A stretch of DNA of 64,000 nt from Gemmatales bacterium (GCA_026004675.1 BPJP01000002.1:62001-126000); one strand, 5' to 3'; shown: positions 1 to 11,224, numbered from the stretch's first letter. The notes: generated from the sequence alone by a model not told the origin. Numbers and translations are program-made.

Positions 1-2741
<2,741 letters not shown>

Positions 2742-2806
2742 CGCGCTCCCCAATTCTTCTGCTTCGACTTCCCGCTCGCCATTCCGATCGAATGGCGACG
2801 CGATCG

Positions 2807-2828
2807 CACCGTTTGTTGACGGTGCCCT
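2807..2828 (+). repeat. Direct repeat copy 1 (CACCGTTTGTTGACGG core)
   Basis: The 22-base segment starting CACCGTTTGTTGACGG and ending TGCCCT recurs at 2901-2923 with one extra G. The two copies are 94 bases apart in the same orientation. They may be a duplicated regulator site or a small segmental duplication of the promoter region. Confidence 0.7.
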
Positions 2829-2900
2829 CAACCTCTCATCCTCTCATCCCAAAGGAAAACCAACGTACTGTGCGAAAACGACACACCCTCATTGCCGCTT

Positions 2901-2923
2901 CACCGTTTGTTGACGGGTGCCCT
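2901..2923 (+). repeat. Direct repeat copy 2 (CACCGTTTGTTGACGG core)
   Basis: Second copy of the repeat at 2807-2828, with one inserted G after GACGG. It sits 12 bases before the first of the tandem palindromes. Confidence 0.7.
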
Positions 2924-2934
2924 GCCACACGAAC

Positions 2935-2969
2935 TGTGCAAATTCGCACATAGTGTGCGTTATCGCACA
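2935..2969. promoter_or_regulatory. Tandem 16-bp palindromes, candidate operator
   Basis: Two dyads of the form TGTGCG-N4-CGCACA. The site at 2954-2969 is perfect (TGTGCGTTATCGCACA). The site at 2935-2950 has one asymmetric position (TGTGCAAATTCGCACA). Their centres are 19 bases apart, close to two helical turns, as expected for cooperative dimer binding. A third, imperfect copy (TGTGCGAAAACGACACA) lies at 2869-2885. Which divergent gene is controlled cannot be told from sequence; the regulator is not identified. Confidence 0.55.
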
Positions 2970-3088
2970 TTTCCACGCCGCCATTTGATCTTGCCTCGGA
3001 CGCATGTCTCTATTATGAACCCGCACGCCGCGTGCCGTTCTTCTGGCACTATTTCCGCAAGTCTGGGTTGGCGTCAAGGGCAGGTGTC

Positions 3089-3706
3089 ATGGAATTATAC
3101 CAATACACTTCCGATGAGGAACTCCTCGAGTCGCAACAGGTGCGCATCCAACCTCTTCCTTTCCCTGTTTTGTTGCGCGTTCCAGACTACCCGGCCAGGC
3201 CAAAGTCCCAGCAATCCGATCCGCTAATGGACTCGCGTTGGACTCGAATCGACCGTGAAGCCATCGACACAGGTCGCTTGTCTTCAGCCGAACTCGAAAC
3301 CGCCACAGCCAAAGTCGAAATCGTCCACGCGGCGGCGCCTCGGACGGAAAAGGATCAGGTCCGACTTCGCCCGCAACATTGGCTCGTGTGGATGGTTGGC
3401 CTGGTTTTGATCGCTGGCGGCTGGTTTCTGGCTCGATCCCCTTTGCCCTCGCCAGGTTTCTGGTGGCCGGCACTCTTCCAGAAGCCCAAGCTTGCGGATG
3501 GTGAAAGTCTGGATCGCTCATCTGGTCACGAGCAACCAGGTCGTTCGGCTGGCAGAAAGCCCGCGAATATAGACCAACCGAAAAAATCAGCGACTACGTC
3601 TGCGAACGACCCACAAGCCAACATCCGTCCGTCTTTGACCCGGCCCGTTGGCGTCCGCTTGGAGCCGATGATTCTCCCGTTGGAAGAAGAGGGCAAGTCG
3701 CCATGA
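3089..3706 (+). CDS. Single-pass membrane protein of unknown function, partner of ParA/BY-kinase-like gene
   Basis: A 205-residue protein I do not recognise. It has a soluble N-terminal half, one clear transmembrane segment at about residues 98-116 (WLVWMVGLVLIAGGWFLA), and a Pro/Ser/Lys-rich tail with low-complexity character. I chose ATG 3089 because AGGG lies just upstream; a GTG at 3032 would add 19 unconvincing residues. Its stop overlaps the start of the next gene (ATGA), so the two are translationally coupled and probably work together. By analogy with polysaccharide co-polymerase/kinase pairs it could be a membrane anchor for the next protein, but it shows no Wzz-type motif. That role is inference only. 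Confidence 0.6.
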   Translation: MELYQYTSDEELLESQQVRIQPLPFPVLLRVPDYPARPKSQQSDPLMDSRWTRIDREAIDTGRLSSAELETATAKVEIVHAAAPRTEKDQVRLRPQHWLVWMVGLVLIAGGWFLARSPLPSPGFWWPALFQKPKLADGESLDRSSGHEQPGRSAGRKPANIDQPKKSATTSANDPQANIRPSLTRPVGVRLEPMILPLEEEGKSP

Positions 3707-4440
3707 ACCAGCGAACGATGGAAAGGCACACGCCCGCCAGCGTGGCTTTCAAGCCTGTCCCGCACCAGCTCCCTGCCAGGGAACGTCGACTTCGCGAAGA
3801 ACTCTGTCTTGTCGATCGACTGGTTCACGACCTGCGCGACGCTTTTCGTTCCTTGTCGCGGCGTGTCCGTTCGCTCGGACCATTCCAGTCGGCTACCAGG
3901 CTTTTACTGGCAGGGGTCCGCGACGCCGTCGGCTGCAGCACGACTGCTCTCGCCTTCGCGAAAGCTCTCGCCGGCGACATTCGCGTTCTCCTTGTCGATG
4001 GCAATTTTCGCCGACCTGGCCTGTCGATGCTGCTGCACCATTCCACATTCGGCTGGGAAGACGCTTTGCGCGGCAGGTGCTCCCTCGCCCATCCCTTGCA
4101 GTTCGCAGACCCGGAAAGACTGGTTTCTTTTCTGCCGCTCAGTGCGCCGATCACGAAGCCGGATGAAGTTTTCCATGGACCGGCACTGCAAGCCTGGTTC
4201 TCGCAATTGTGCCAGGACTACGATCTGCTGATTATTGACGGCGGCCCCGTGCAACAGACCGGCTATCGCTGGGCGACGTGCGCCGATTGTGCCATCTTGA
4301 TCTGCGATCAAAAACACCACGACCGCGCCAAAGCCTGGGATACCCTCGAAGAAAACGGCATCCATGTTCTAGGCGTCATTGAAACCTTCGCCATCACTCC
4401 CCCCGCAAACCAGCCTCGGCGAGACATGCCCTCGCGATGA
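3703..4440 (+). CDS. ParA/BY-kinase (CpsD-like) fold protein with degenerate Walker A motif
   Basis: 245 residues resembling the cytoplasmic kinase domain of Wzc/CpsD tyrosine kinases or MinD/ParA ATPases. The Walker A' segment LLVDGNFRRPGL and the Walker B strand LLIIDGGPV are present, followed by a late strand CAILICDQ. The P-loop is altered: the segment AGVRDAVGCSTTALAF aligns with the family pattern K-G-G-x-G-K-S/T, but has R for the signature lysine and Cys for the phosphate-binding lysine. There is no C-terminal tyrosine cluster. It may therefore be a pseudo-enzyme or scaffold rather than an active kinase. It overlaps the membrane-protein gene at 3089 by 4 bases. Confidence 0.6.
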   Translation: MNQRTMERHTPASVAFKPVPHQLPARERRLREELCLVDRLVHDLRDAFRSLSRRVRSLGPFQSATRLLLAGVRDAVGCSTTALAFAKALAGDIRVLLVDGNFRRPGLSMLLHHSTFGWEDALRGRCSLAHPLQFADPERLVSFLPLSAPITKPDEVFHGPALQAWFSQLCQDYDLLIIDGGPVQQTGYRWATCADCAILICDQKHHDRAKAWDTLEENGIHVLGVIETFAITPPANQPRRDMPSR

Positions 4441-4573
4441 CAGCTGCGGTCGACATGGCCAATCGTTCGCGGGGTCGTCCCCGAGCAACCAACCATTAGT
4501 TGATTGTTCTTTACCCTTGAATTCACTTGCGGCGAATCTATAATTCGGAATGGAGAATCAACATCAGACGCAA

Positions 4574-4645
<72 letters not shown>

Positions 4646-4651
4646 CATTCG

Positions 4652-4704
4652 GCCGAGAAGACCAGGAACCTGTGTTCCCCGGCCTTCTCGGCTTCTTAAC
4701 TTTT
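4652..4704 (+). terminator. Hairpin downstream of tRNA-Gly, probable terminator
   Basis: A perfect 9-bp stem GCCGAGAAG (4652-4660) / CTTCTCGGC (4684-4692), with a possible inner GGAAC/GTTCC stem, followed by a T-rich stretch (TTCTTAACTTTT). It is placed to end the tRNA transcript just before the trigger factor gene. Confidence 0.6.
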
Positions 4705-4717
4705 GCGGGGTTCCAAC

Positions 4718-6280
4718 ATGACGGACGAAACCAAAACCGAACTGGAAGCTGAAAGCCAGGAAGCGGACGCCGGCACGGAAAAAGCCACGACCAGCCCGGT
4801 AGAAGAATCGGCTGTCGCAACCGAAACCAACGACTCCGACGAAACGCCGACACGCTTGAACCAAACCGTCGAGATGGAAGATGCCGGTCCGTGTAGAAAG
4901 CACGTCATCGTCACCATCGATCGCGAAGACATCGACCGCCGCATGGCCGAAAAATTTGGTGAGTTGGTGGCAGAAAGCAACGTGCCTGGTTTTCGGCCGG
5001 GAAAAGCTCCGCGAAAAATCGTCGAAAAACGCTTTCATAAGGAAGTCAGCGACCAGGTCAAGGCCGAGATTCTCATGCAGAGTCTTGAGCAACTCGCCGA
5101 AGAAGAGAAGATCGTCCCCCTTAGTCCCCCCGATCTCGATCCGGCAACCGTGGAAATCCCCAAAGAAGGCCCACTGGTTTACGAATTCGAAGTGGAAGTG
5201 CGCCCCGAATTCGAACTTCCCGACTACAAGGGGTTGCGGCTCAAACGTCCGGTCAAGGAATTCAGCGAAGAAGACATCAGCAGAGCCGAACGCCGGCTCT
5301 TGGCCGCGGATAGCCAGATCGTTCCCAAGACGGACGGCGCCGCGGAGCTGGGCGACATCCTCGTGGCGGACGTCACGATCGAACACGACGGCAAGGTATT
5401 GGCGGAACACAAGGAATTGCAGCTGCCCGTCGAATACCGCACCCTTTTTAAAGACGCTGTGCTGCCAAAATTTTTCGAGCGCGTCAAAGGAGCCAAAGCC
5501 GGGGACGAGCGAGAGGTGGACATCGTCCTGACAGACGAAGTGGCAGACGAAACGCTTCGCGGCAAAAAGGCGAAGGCGAAATTAAAGATTCATGAGATCA
5601 AGACCTTGCGCCTTCCCGAAGGAGAAGAGGCTTACCGCGAGTTGGGTGCACAAAACCAGGAAGAGTTCCGGAGCTTCGTCCGAGCTTTTCTAGAGCGCCG
5701 CCTAAAATACGTTCAAAGACGCTCGGCACGCGAACAAGTATTGGAAAAAATCGGCGAAGCCGCCCAATGGGAATTGCCGAGAGATTTGCTTGCCCGGCAA
5801 GCCCGGCATGCCATGAATCGCCACGTCGCCGAAATGCGTTCCGCCGGTATGTCCGACGAAGAAATCGAGAATCGGTTGCGCCTGTTGCGACAGGACATCT
5901 TGGCAAGCACCGCGAAAACGCTGAAAGAATTCTTCGTCATGCAGAAAATCGCCGAGGTCGAAAACATCGAAGTCACCGACGACGACATCGAAAGCGAAAT
6001 CGAAAGGCTGGCCGAAGAGTTTGGCGAGTCGCCGCGGCGAATCCGGGCACGCCTGGAACAGAACGACCAGCTCGATTCGCTGTCGATCGAGATCGCTCAA
6101 CGTAAAGTGCTCGATCTCATCTGCGAGCACGCCGAGTGGGAAGACCTTCCCTACGACGAAAATGAAGAGCTTTCCATCGGTTCGATCAATCAGCAGGCCA
6201 TTCCAGGCAAAATGCGCGACGCCCTCGCGGAAATCGAGCAGGAGACGTCGAGTAAGGAGGCCTCGACCGATACGGAGTAA
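4718..6280 (+). CDS. tig: Trigger factor, ribosome-associated chaperone
   Basis: A 520-residue protein with the trigger factor order of domains. The N-terminal ribosome-binding domain carries the NVPGFRPGKAPRKIVEKRF signature at about residues 86-106, followed by a PPIase-type domain in the middle and a long helical C-terminal arm. It has an unusual acidic Glu/Thr-rich N-terminal extension of about 55 residues before the conserved domain, which makes it longer than the roughly 430-residue bacterial norm. ATG 4718 is used; a TTG at 4703 would add five residues. It is followed by two clpP genes on the same strand, the common tig-clpP arrangement, but no clpX follows. Confidence 0.95.
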   Translation: MTDETKTELEAESQEADAGTEKATTSPVEESAVATETNDSDETPTRLNQTVEMEDAGPCRKHVIVTIDREDIDRRMAEKFGELVAESNVPGFRPGKAPRKIVEKRFHKEVSDQVKAEILMQSLEQLAEEEKIVPLSPPDLDPATVEIPKEGPLVYEFEVEVRPEFELPDYKGLRLKRPVKEFSEEDISRAERRLLAADSQIVPKTDGAAELGDILVADVTIEHDGKVLAEHKELQLPVEYRTLFKDAVLPKFFERVKGAKAGDEREVDIVLTDEVADETLRGKKAKAKLKIHEIKTLRLPEGEEAYRELGAQNQEEFRSFVRAFLERRLKYVQRRSAREQVLEKIGEAAQWELPRDLLARQARHAMNRHVAEMRSAGMSDEEIENRLRLLRQDILASTAKTLKEFFVMQKIAEVENIEVTDDDIESEIERLAEEFGESPRRIRARLEQNDQLDSLSIEIAQRKVLDLICEHAEWEDLPYDENEELSIGSINQQAIPGKMRDALAEIEQETSSKEASTDTE

Positions 6281-6331
6281 GCAACGGGTCAGCCCAGGTG
6301 CAGCACGGTTGTTTGTGTAAGGAACCATTCA

Positions 6332-7018
6332 ATGCTTGATCCTTCATTTTTTAGCGATCCGCGATCACCGCTATATGATCCGCGCATGCTGCCACGCTCG
6401 GCGAATTTCGACGTCGAAGCCTTCGAACCAAAGTTGCAACGGTACCGCGAATATGCCCGACAACGCCAGATGACGCTCGGCGATTTGCTGCTCGAAAACC
6501 GCATCGTCTTTCTGGCCGGTGTCATCAACGACCTTAGTGCCGTCGAAATCGTCATGAAGCTCCTGTATCTGCAGTATGAAAACCGCACGCAGGAGATTCA
6601 TTTCTACATCACCAGCCCCGGCGGATCGGTGACGGCAACCTTGTCGATCTATGACACCATGCAGTTTCTTGAATGCCCGGTTGCGACTTATTGCATCGGT
6701 CTGGCAGCGAGTGGCGGGGCCATCCTGCTCGCCGGCGGCACAAAAGGGAAACGGTTCGCTCTCCCTCATGCCAAAATCATGGTCCACCAGCCCTGGGGAC
6801 AAGTCGGCGGCCAGGTCTCCGACATCGAAATCCAGGCCAACGAAATCGTCAAAGACAGGCAACGGCTCAATAAAATTCTCGCGGATCACACCGGCAAGCC
6901 CATCGAACTTATCGAGCAGGAGACCGAAAGGGATCGCTACTTTTCCGCCCAGGAAGCGAAAGAATTCGGCCTGGTCGATGATGTGCTCACCAAGATGGCG
7001 GAAGAGAAGAAGAGCTAG
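6332..7018 (+). CDS. clpP: ATP-dependent Clp protease proteolytic subunit (paralogue 1)
   Basis: 228 residues of the ClpP serine-protease family. The nucleophile Ser127 is in CIGLAASGGAI, His152 in MVHQPWG, and an Asp in ERDRYFS, so the triad is complete. It has a Gly in place of Met after the catalytic serine (ASGGA instead of ASMGA) and a longer N terminus (about 30 residues before the conserved region) than the second copy. It lies 51 bases after tig and 220 bases before clpP paralogue 2. The two may form a mixed two-ring barrel, as known in other bacteria with paired ClpPs; that is inference. Confidence 0.94.
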   Translation: MLDPSFFSDPRSPLYDPRMLPRSANFDVEAFEPKLQRYREYARQRQMTLGDLLLENRIVFLAGVINDLSAVEIVMKLLYLQYENRTQEIHFYITSPGGSVTATLSIYDTMQFLECPVATYCIGLAASGGAILLAGGTKGKRFALPHAKIMVHQPWGQVGGQVSDIEIQANEIVKDRQRLNKILADHTGKPIELIEQETERDRYFSAQEAKEFGLVDDVLTKMAEEKKS

Positions 7019-7238
7019 GCCAATCACGGCCAGAACGAAGTGACAACGGTGGCGGCAGTGGTATTGCCTGTCTTATCTGCTTTGCTCCGTTTCCATAAAA
7101 AACGCAGCTTGTTGGCACAACGCCCTGCGTTGCCGAATAAAACGAATGAAACGGCAAGAAAAACGTTTACGTTTAAATTCAAAATCCCCGCAGCCGATTC
7201 TATGAGAATGGCAGGGATCAGGTTCGGAGGCGAATTCC

Positions 7239-7853
7239 ATGCCCCATGTACCCTATGTCATCGAACACGACGGCCGAGAAGAGCGCGTCTACGACATTTT
7301 CAGTCGGCTTCACCGGGATCGGATTATTTTCCTGCACGGTCCGATCGACGATTCCAGCGCCAACACCATCGTGGCGCAATTGCTGCACCTGCAAATGGAA
7401 GACCCCAAAGCCGACATCCATGTATTCATCAATTCCCCTGGCGGTTCCGTGACCGCAGGCTTGAGCATCTACGACACCATGCAATTCATTTCCTGCGATG
7501 TGAACACCTATTGCATCGGCCAGGCTGCCAGCATGGGAGCCGTCCTCTTGTGCGCCGGTGCCAAAGGCAAACGATTCGCCTTGCCTCATGCCCGTGTCAT
7601 GATCCACCAGCCCATGGCCGGCACCGAAGGCACGACGACCGAAATCCTGATCCATGCCAAGGAATTTCTCCGACTGAAAAAAGACCTCAACGACATCTTG
7701 TTGAAACACACGGGACAGTCGCTCGAACGAATCGAAAAAGACACGGATCGCGACAAGTTCATGTCCGCTACCGAAGCGCAAGAATACGGCATCGTCGACC
7801 GGATACTGGAAACCATCCCGGCGGAGCTGTATGCCCATAAGAGCGGAAAGTAA
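7239..7853 (+). CDS. clpP: ATP-dependent Clp protease proteolytic subunit (paralogue 2)
   Basis: 204 residues, close to canonical ClpP in length and motifs: Ser98 in [10 protein letters not shown], His123 in MIHQPMAG, Asp172 in [12 protein letters not shown] 7239 follows a GGAGGCG ribosome site. The 220-base gap from paralogue 1 is AT-richer than the genes and may hold its own promoter. No ClpX/ClpA ATPase gene is adjacent in this window. Confidence 0.95.
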   Translation: MPHVPYVIEHDGREERVYDIFSRLHRDRIIFLHGPIDDSSANTIVAQLLHLQMEDPKADIHVFINSPGGSVTAGLSIYDTMQFISCDVNTYCIGQAASMGAVLLCAGAKGKRFALPHARVMIHQPMAGTEGTTTEILIHAKEFLRLKKDLNDILLKHTGQSLERIEKDTDRDKFMSATEAQEYGIVDRILETIPAELYAHKSGK

Positions 7854-7893
7854 TTCGTATCCATTACACCCCAGCACTTGGGAATGGAATCCC

Positions 7894-8790
7894 ATGCGGG
7901 ACCGTTGCTGCATTCGAAAATCGACGTCACGGACGATCGGCTGGCATTCGCCATGCCGGCGACGGCCGTTTTTGTGCCAGCGGTTCCTCCTCCCACGAGC
8001 CCCTGTCTCGTCTCTGTCCACAGTTCTTTGCTTCGCGGTTTTTCTTCTCTTTTCTGCCGGTTGCCGAAATTGCCATCTCGTCGAGCGCGAGTTGCGTGAA
8101 ACCGAAGCCAAAGCCGACCGTCTCCGCTTGGAGGTCGAACGCTTGGAAGCGCTCAATACCGCCCTGATCAAAGAATTGCAGGCCTTGAAACCGGGGTTTC
8201 AGCCCCATATTGTCGCCGAGCCAACGTCGCTGTCCTATGGAGTCAAGGAGATCGTTCTCGGACGACAGACATCCGGGTTTGATGACGACGGCATGCCTGG
8301 CGACGAAGCACTGCAAGTCGTCATCGAACCGCGAGACCCCGATGGCCATTCCATCAAGGCGCCAGGTTCGCTGACGGTGACCGCCCTGGCCATCGATCCG
8401 CAAGGTTTGAAGCATCCGTTTTCGACGTGGGAGTTTTCCCAGCAGCAGCTGCGGACCAAATGGCGCAGCGGGCTTTTTAGCACGGGTTACCATGTCGTCT
8501 TGCCCTGGCGGGCACCTCCGCCAAGCGACAAGATTCGTGTCGTGGTTCAATTTCGCCTCAATGATGGCAGGCTGTTCGAAGCCGACAAAGACATCACCAT
8601 TCGCGTGCCGCCGTTAAGCAAGGCGGCACCGGACCCGGCCGAGGAGATTCTCCCGAAACCACGCGTCCTGACCCCGGAGAGCGAAAGCAAACGCTTGCCA
8701 GACTGGCCTCCGCAAACGACATCATTTTGGCGTCCCAAAGCGATCAACACCTCGGTCCGAGGGGTGGAACTCTTTCCGCCAGTTCCCTGA
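7894..8790 (+). CDS. Putative lipoprotein with coiled-coil segment, unknown function
   Basis: About 298 residues. A hydrophobic stretch (VLCFAVFLLFSAGC) ends in a lipobox-like SAGC, so the mature protein probably starts at that Cys and is membrane-anchored. A short charged coiled coil follows (ERELRETEAKADRLRLEVER...), then a globular region of beta character, ending with a Pro-rich tail. The start is uncertain. ATG 7894 leaves a long charged stretch before the hydrophobic core, and a TTG nearer the signal sequence is possible. The same frame is open further upstream and overlaps the end of clpP, which I regard as chance. I do not recognise the family. Confidence 0.65.
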   Translation: MRDRCCIRKSTSRTIGWHSPCRRRPFLCQRFLLPRAPVSSLSTVLCFAVFLLFSAGCRNCHLVERELRETEAKADRLRLEVERLEALNTALIKELQALKPGFQPHIVAEPTSLSYGVKEIVLGRQTSGFDDDGMPGDEALQVVIEPRDPDGHSIKAPGSLTVTALAIDPQGLKHPFSTWEFSQQQLRTKWRSGLFSTGYHVVLPWRAPPPSDKIRVVVQFRLNDGRLFEADKDITIRVPPLSKAAPDPAEEILPKPRVLTPESESKRLPDWPPQTTSFWRPKAINTSVRGVELFPPVP

Positions 8791-8815
8791 AAAGTCAACA
8801 CCGACACATCGCGTT

Positions 8816-9367
8816 TCAGGATTGCTTGCCTCGTTGCAAAGTGTTCAAAAAACCGGACACCAACTCCCAGGCGTGGCGGGTCGGCTCCGAAAGGTTGCTC
8901 GCCATCGCTTCCAAGTATCGCCTGGCATTGGACAGCGAGCGCGCTTGTTTTTCCGGCGGCATGTTTCGCGAGTCCATCAAGTTGTCCAGAATATCGGCGA
9001 GCTTGCAGATTTGGACCTGCCAGGGCGCTTGCCTCAGCTGGGCACAATAGGCTTGCTCCCGGACATCATGCGGCAGGCGTTTATCTTTAGACAACGCCGC
9101 CACCCACTGCGCGATTTCCGGGCCGAAATGTTCGGCGAGATCATCATGGTCGGTCGTGGTATCCTCCACCGTGTCGTGCAAAACGGCGGCGGTCAGTACC
9201 CGCGCATCCGAGACGGCAAAAACGTCGCGCACGATCATGCTGACGCGAAAGACATGGCTAACATAGGGTGTTTGCCCGTCTTTCCGCCATTGCCCCTGAT
9301 GGGCTCGCGCCGCAAAAGAGATGGCTTCCAAAAGCTGGCGATGGGTTTTCTCGATGTTTTCAGACAT
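8816..9367 (-). CDS. Small HD-domain protein, MESH1/RelA-SpoT-type (p)ppGpp hydrolase-like
   Basis: 183 residues matching the hydrolase half of RelA/SpoT proteins, without synthetase, TGS or ACT parts. The N-terminal helix has FAARAHQGQWRKDGQTPY with the metal His. The HD motif is LHDTVEDTTTDHDDL, and a distal Asp lies in KLADILDNL. The compact size matches stand-alone small alarmone hydrolases (MESH1-like). Degradation of (p)ppGpp or a related nucleotide is inferred from family. ATG 9367 is used because conservation begins right after it; the open frame upstream lacks family residues. Confidence 0.8.
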   Translation of the reverse strand: MSENIEKTHRQLLEAISFAARAHQGQWRKDGQTPYVSHVFRVSMIVRDVFAVSDARVLTAAVLHDTVEDTTTDHDDLAEHFGPEIAQWVAALSKDKRLPHDVREQAYCAQLRQAPWQVQICKLADILDNLMDSRNMPPEKQARSLSNARRYLEAMASNLSEPTRHAWELVSGFLNTLQRGKQS

Positions 9368-9569
9368 AGTGCACGATCTTAGCCCGGAACCCACGTTTCC
9401 GCAAGGGAGCCACTTCGTTTGCCTGCCAATCCGCCAGCGGACGTGGCCTGCCCACTTTGCTCGTCATACCTGGCTTTCCGTATGCGAAGGTCGTCTTGTA
9501 AATTCCCTTCAGCTTGGCGAAAACCAGCGGTGAAAGGTTTGCCGGTGCACCAACCGACAGAGGTCAACC

Positions 9570-10580
9570 ATGAAGAAAAGTCTGGTGTGGATTGCAATTG
9601 GCTCGTTCGTCGTTCTAGCCGTGGCGATTAGTTGGAACGTATGGACGCACGATCGGGTGTCGGACCAGAGTGAAGCGCGGAGTAAGAGCTGGTCCGACCT
9701 CGAAAAAGAAGCTGAACAAATCCTTGGGCAAATGGTCAAAGAGGGACGGTTGCCGACCGAAACGACAGAAGCGTTGTCTTCTCGATTGAGGTTGTCCGAC
9801 GTTCCCAGATCCTATCGCGCTACGGTGTTAAAAGGAGTTGCCGAGGGGTTTTGTCAACTTGCACGAGAGAGCCAAAAAACAGCCCTAGAGATCGCGATAG
9901 CTGCCGGGTTTGCGGACCGGCAAGCATTCCATTCGCTGCTGGTTCAGGCGACACGTGTCGGCTTGGTGCATGAGGCGTTGCAATTGGGCATGAGGCTTCC
10001 CGAAGGAGCGAACGACGAGGAGATTCTGACCATCTGCCGAAGTCTGATTGAAAAGGGTTTGCGAAGCGTGGACGCCCGTACGCGAGCCGATGCCGTCGCG
10101 TTAGCGGGTCGAGCACCTTTTCACATGTACCAAAAAATCCTGGGTTATTTGCGAGACGCCGATCCCCGTGTTCGCCGCCAGGCCATCCTGGCACTTGGCC
10201 CGCAAGAAGGCGTTATGCCAACAGACCACCTGATCTATTGGCTACACGATCCGGATGCTGACGTGCGCAGGCTCTGCGAGGCCGCACTTCGCGGCAGGGG
10301 TTTAAGCGAACATCACCTCAAACTTGGCAAAATGATTACCGACCCGAAGCCGAGTGTCCGATTGCAAGTGATTGACTTGGTTCGAGAAGACAGCGAGCTA
10401 GATCCGCATTCGTGGCTCGAACGACTTAGCCGAGATCCGTCACCGGCGGTCCGGGCTGCCTGCGTCCGCTTGGCTCGCGAGCGCAACCTCTTGCAATCAC
10501 GCCTCTTAGAAATGCAGAAAACCGACCCCAGCCCCACGATCAGGCAGCTTGCTGGATTCTACTTATCCCTCTCAAATTAA
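9570..10580 (+). CDS. Membrane-anchored HEAT-repeat protein
   Basis: 336 residues. The N-terminal signal anchor (WIAIGSFVVLAVAISW) is followed by a soluble region. From about residue 150 onward, alpha-helical HEAT-type repeats are visible with the recurrent pattern D-P-x-V-R-x-x-A (for example DADPRVRRQAILALG and DPSPAVRAACVRLA). HEAT repeats make protein-binding solenoids, so an interaction role outside the cytoplasmic membrane is likely. The ATG follows a GAGGTC ribosome site. No enzymatic motif is visible. Confidence 0.75.
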   Translation: MKKSLVWIAIGSFVVLAVAISWNVWTHDRVSDQSEARSKSWSDLEKEAEQILGQMVKEGRLPTETTEALSSRLRLSDVPRSYRATVLKGVAEGFCQLARESQKTALEIAIAAGFADRQAFHSLLVQATRVGLVHEALQLGMRLPEGANDEEILTICRSLIEKGLRSVDARTRADAVALAGRAPFHMYQKILGYLRDADPRVRRQAILALGPQEGVMPTDHLIYWLHDPDADVRRLCEAALRGRGLSEHHLKLGKMITDPKPSVRLQVIDLVREDSELDPHSWLERLSRDPSPAVRAACVRLARERNLLQSRLLEMQKTDPSPTIRQLAGFYLSLSN

Positions 10581-11003
10581 TCATTTTGTCTATTTTGTTG
10601 CTCACGTCGGTCTCGTCGAAGCGAGGCATCCCGGACGGGACAAATGACGGTAAGGGCGTGCGTGGCTGCAGGGACCCGATAAGAGGCGGTAAGCATTATG
10701 CGCGTTGGTCGAAATATTTCGAAGACAACAACGAGCGTGCCAAACGGGGAGAAAAATAACGATAATAGCAGCCAGCAGCTTGACGAATTCGATTGAAACG
10801 TATACAGTTATTGATGATGAGGTCTCACCCAGGCCGGCCGTACTTCCTCCCAGCCGCAAGGTACGGGGCGGCTTCGTAGCACAGAGACTGATTTGGTTCG
10901 TTTGTAGGCAAAGGCGGAATTTGCCCGTGTGGACGCCCTGTTGGCTCTGCATGATGAACCATCGCAGGACTGAAACTTTTGTCTCTGGGAAGGATATGCG
11001 GCG
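10581..11003. other. 423-base gap upstream of csrA
   Basis: No convincing gene. It contains a candidate promoter (10780-10806) and, close to csrA, GGA triplets of the kind CsrA binds (10967-10969, 10988-10990, 10992-10994). Small open frames here have no ribosome site or protein-like composition. Confidence 0.5.
10780..10806 (+). promoter_or_regulatory. Candidate sigma70-type promoter for csrA
   Basis: TTGACG followed after 15 bases by TATACA. The spacing is short of the ideal 17, so this is tentative. It would give a leader of about 190 bases before csrA. Confidence 0.3.
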
Positions 11004-11219
11004 ATGTTAGTACTGTCCAGGAAAAAAAATGAGAGCATCGTCATTAACAACGACATCACCGTGACGGTGGTTGAAATCCGGGGCGACAAAGTTCGGCTGG
11101 GGATTGTTGCACCCAAGGAAGTACCTGTTCATCGCCAGGAAGTTTTTGATGCTATTCACGGCAAAACTGGCGAATCGAATTCGGTGATCGATTCGGGTTC
11201 GGGCGGGCGAGTGCTCTAA
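11004..11219 (+). CDS. csrA: Carbon storage regulator, RNA-binding translational repressor
   Basis: 71 residues beginning MLVLSRKKNESIVIN, the signature of CsrA/RsmA, with the conserved core DKVRLGIVAPKEVPVHRQEV. CsrA is a small dimer that binds GGA motifs in mRNA leaders and blocks translation, often of flagellar and carbon-storage genes. The last residues (SGSGGRVL) form a flexible tail. GGAAGGA just upstream of the ATG may serve both as ribosome site and as an autoregulatory CsrA site. No flagellar gene is next to it. Confidence 0.95.
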   Translation: MLVLSRKKNESIVINNDITVTVVEIRGDKVRLGIVAPKEVPVHRQEVFDAIHGKTGESNSVIDSGSGGRVL

Positions 11220-11224
11220 TCCAA

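Larger units (their letters stand above)
2742..3088. other. Intergenic control region between metH and a divergent membrane-protein gene
   Basis: No convincing gene in this stretch. It contains two copies of a 22-23 base direct repeat and two tandem palindromes, listed separately. I looked for a cobalamin or SAM riboswitch upstream of metH and saw no recognisable B12 box. Confidence 0.6.

Noticed and set aside
2742..3031. Cobalamin or SAM riboswitch upstream of metH
   Set aside because: Expected from biology, but no B12 box or SAM core motif could be recognised on the minus strand.
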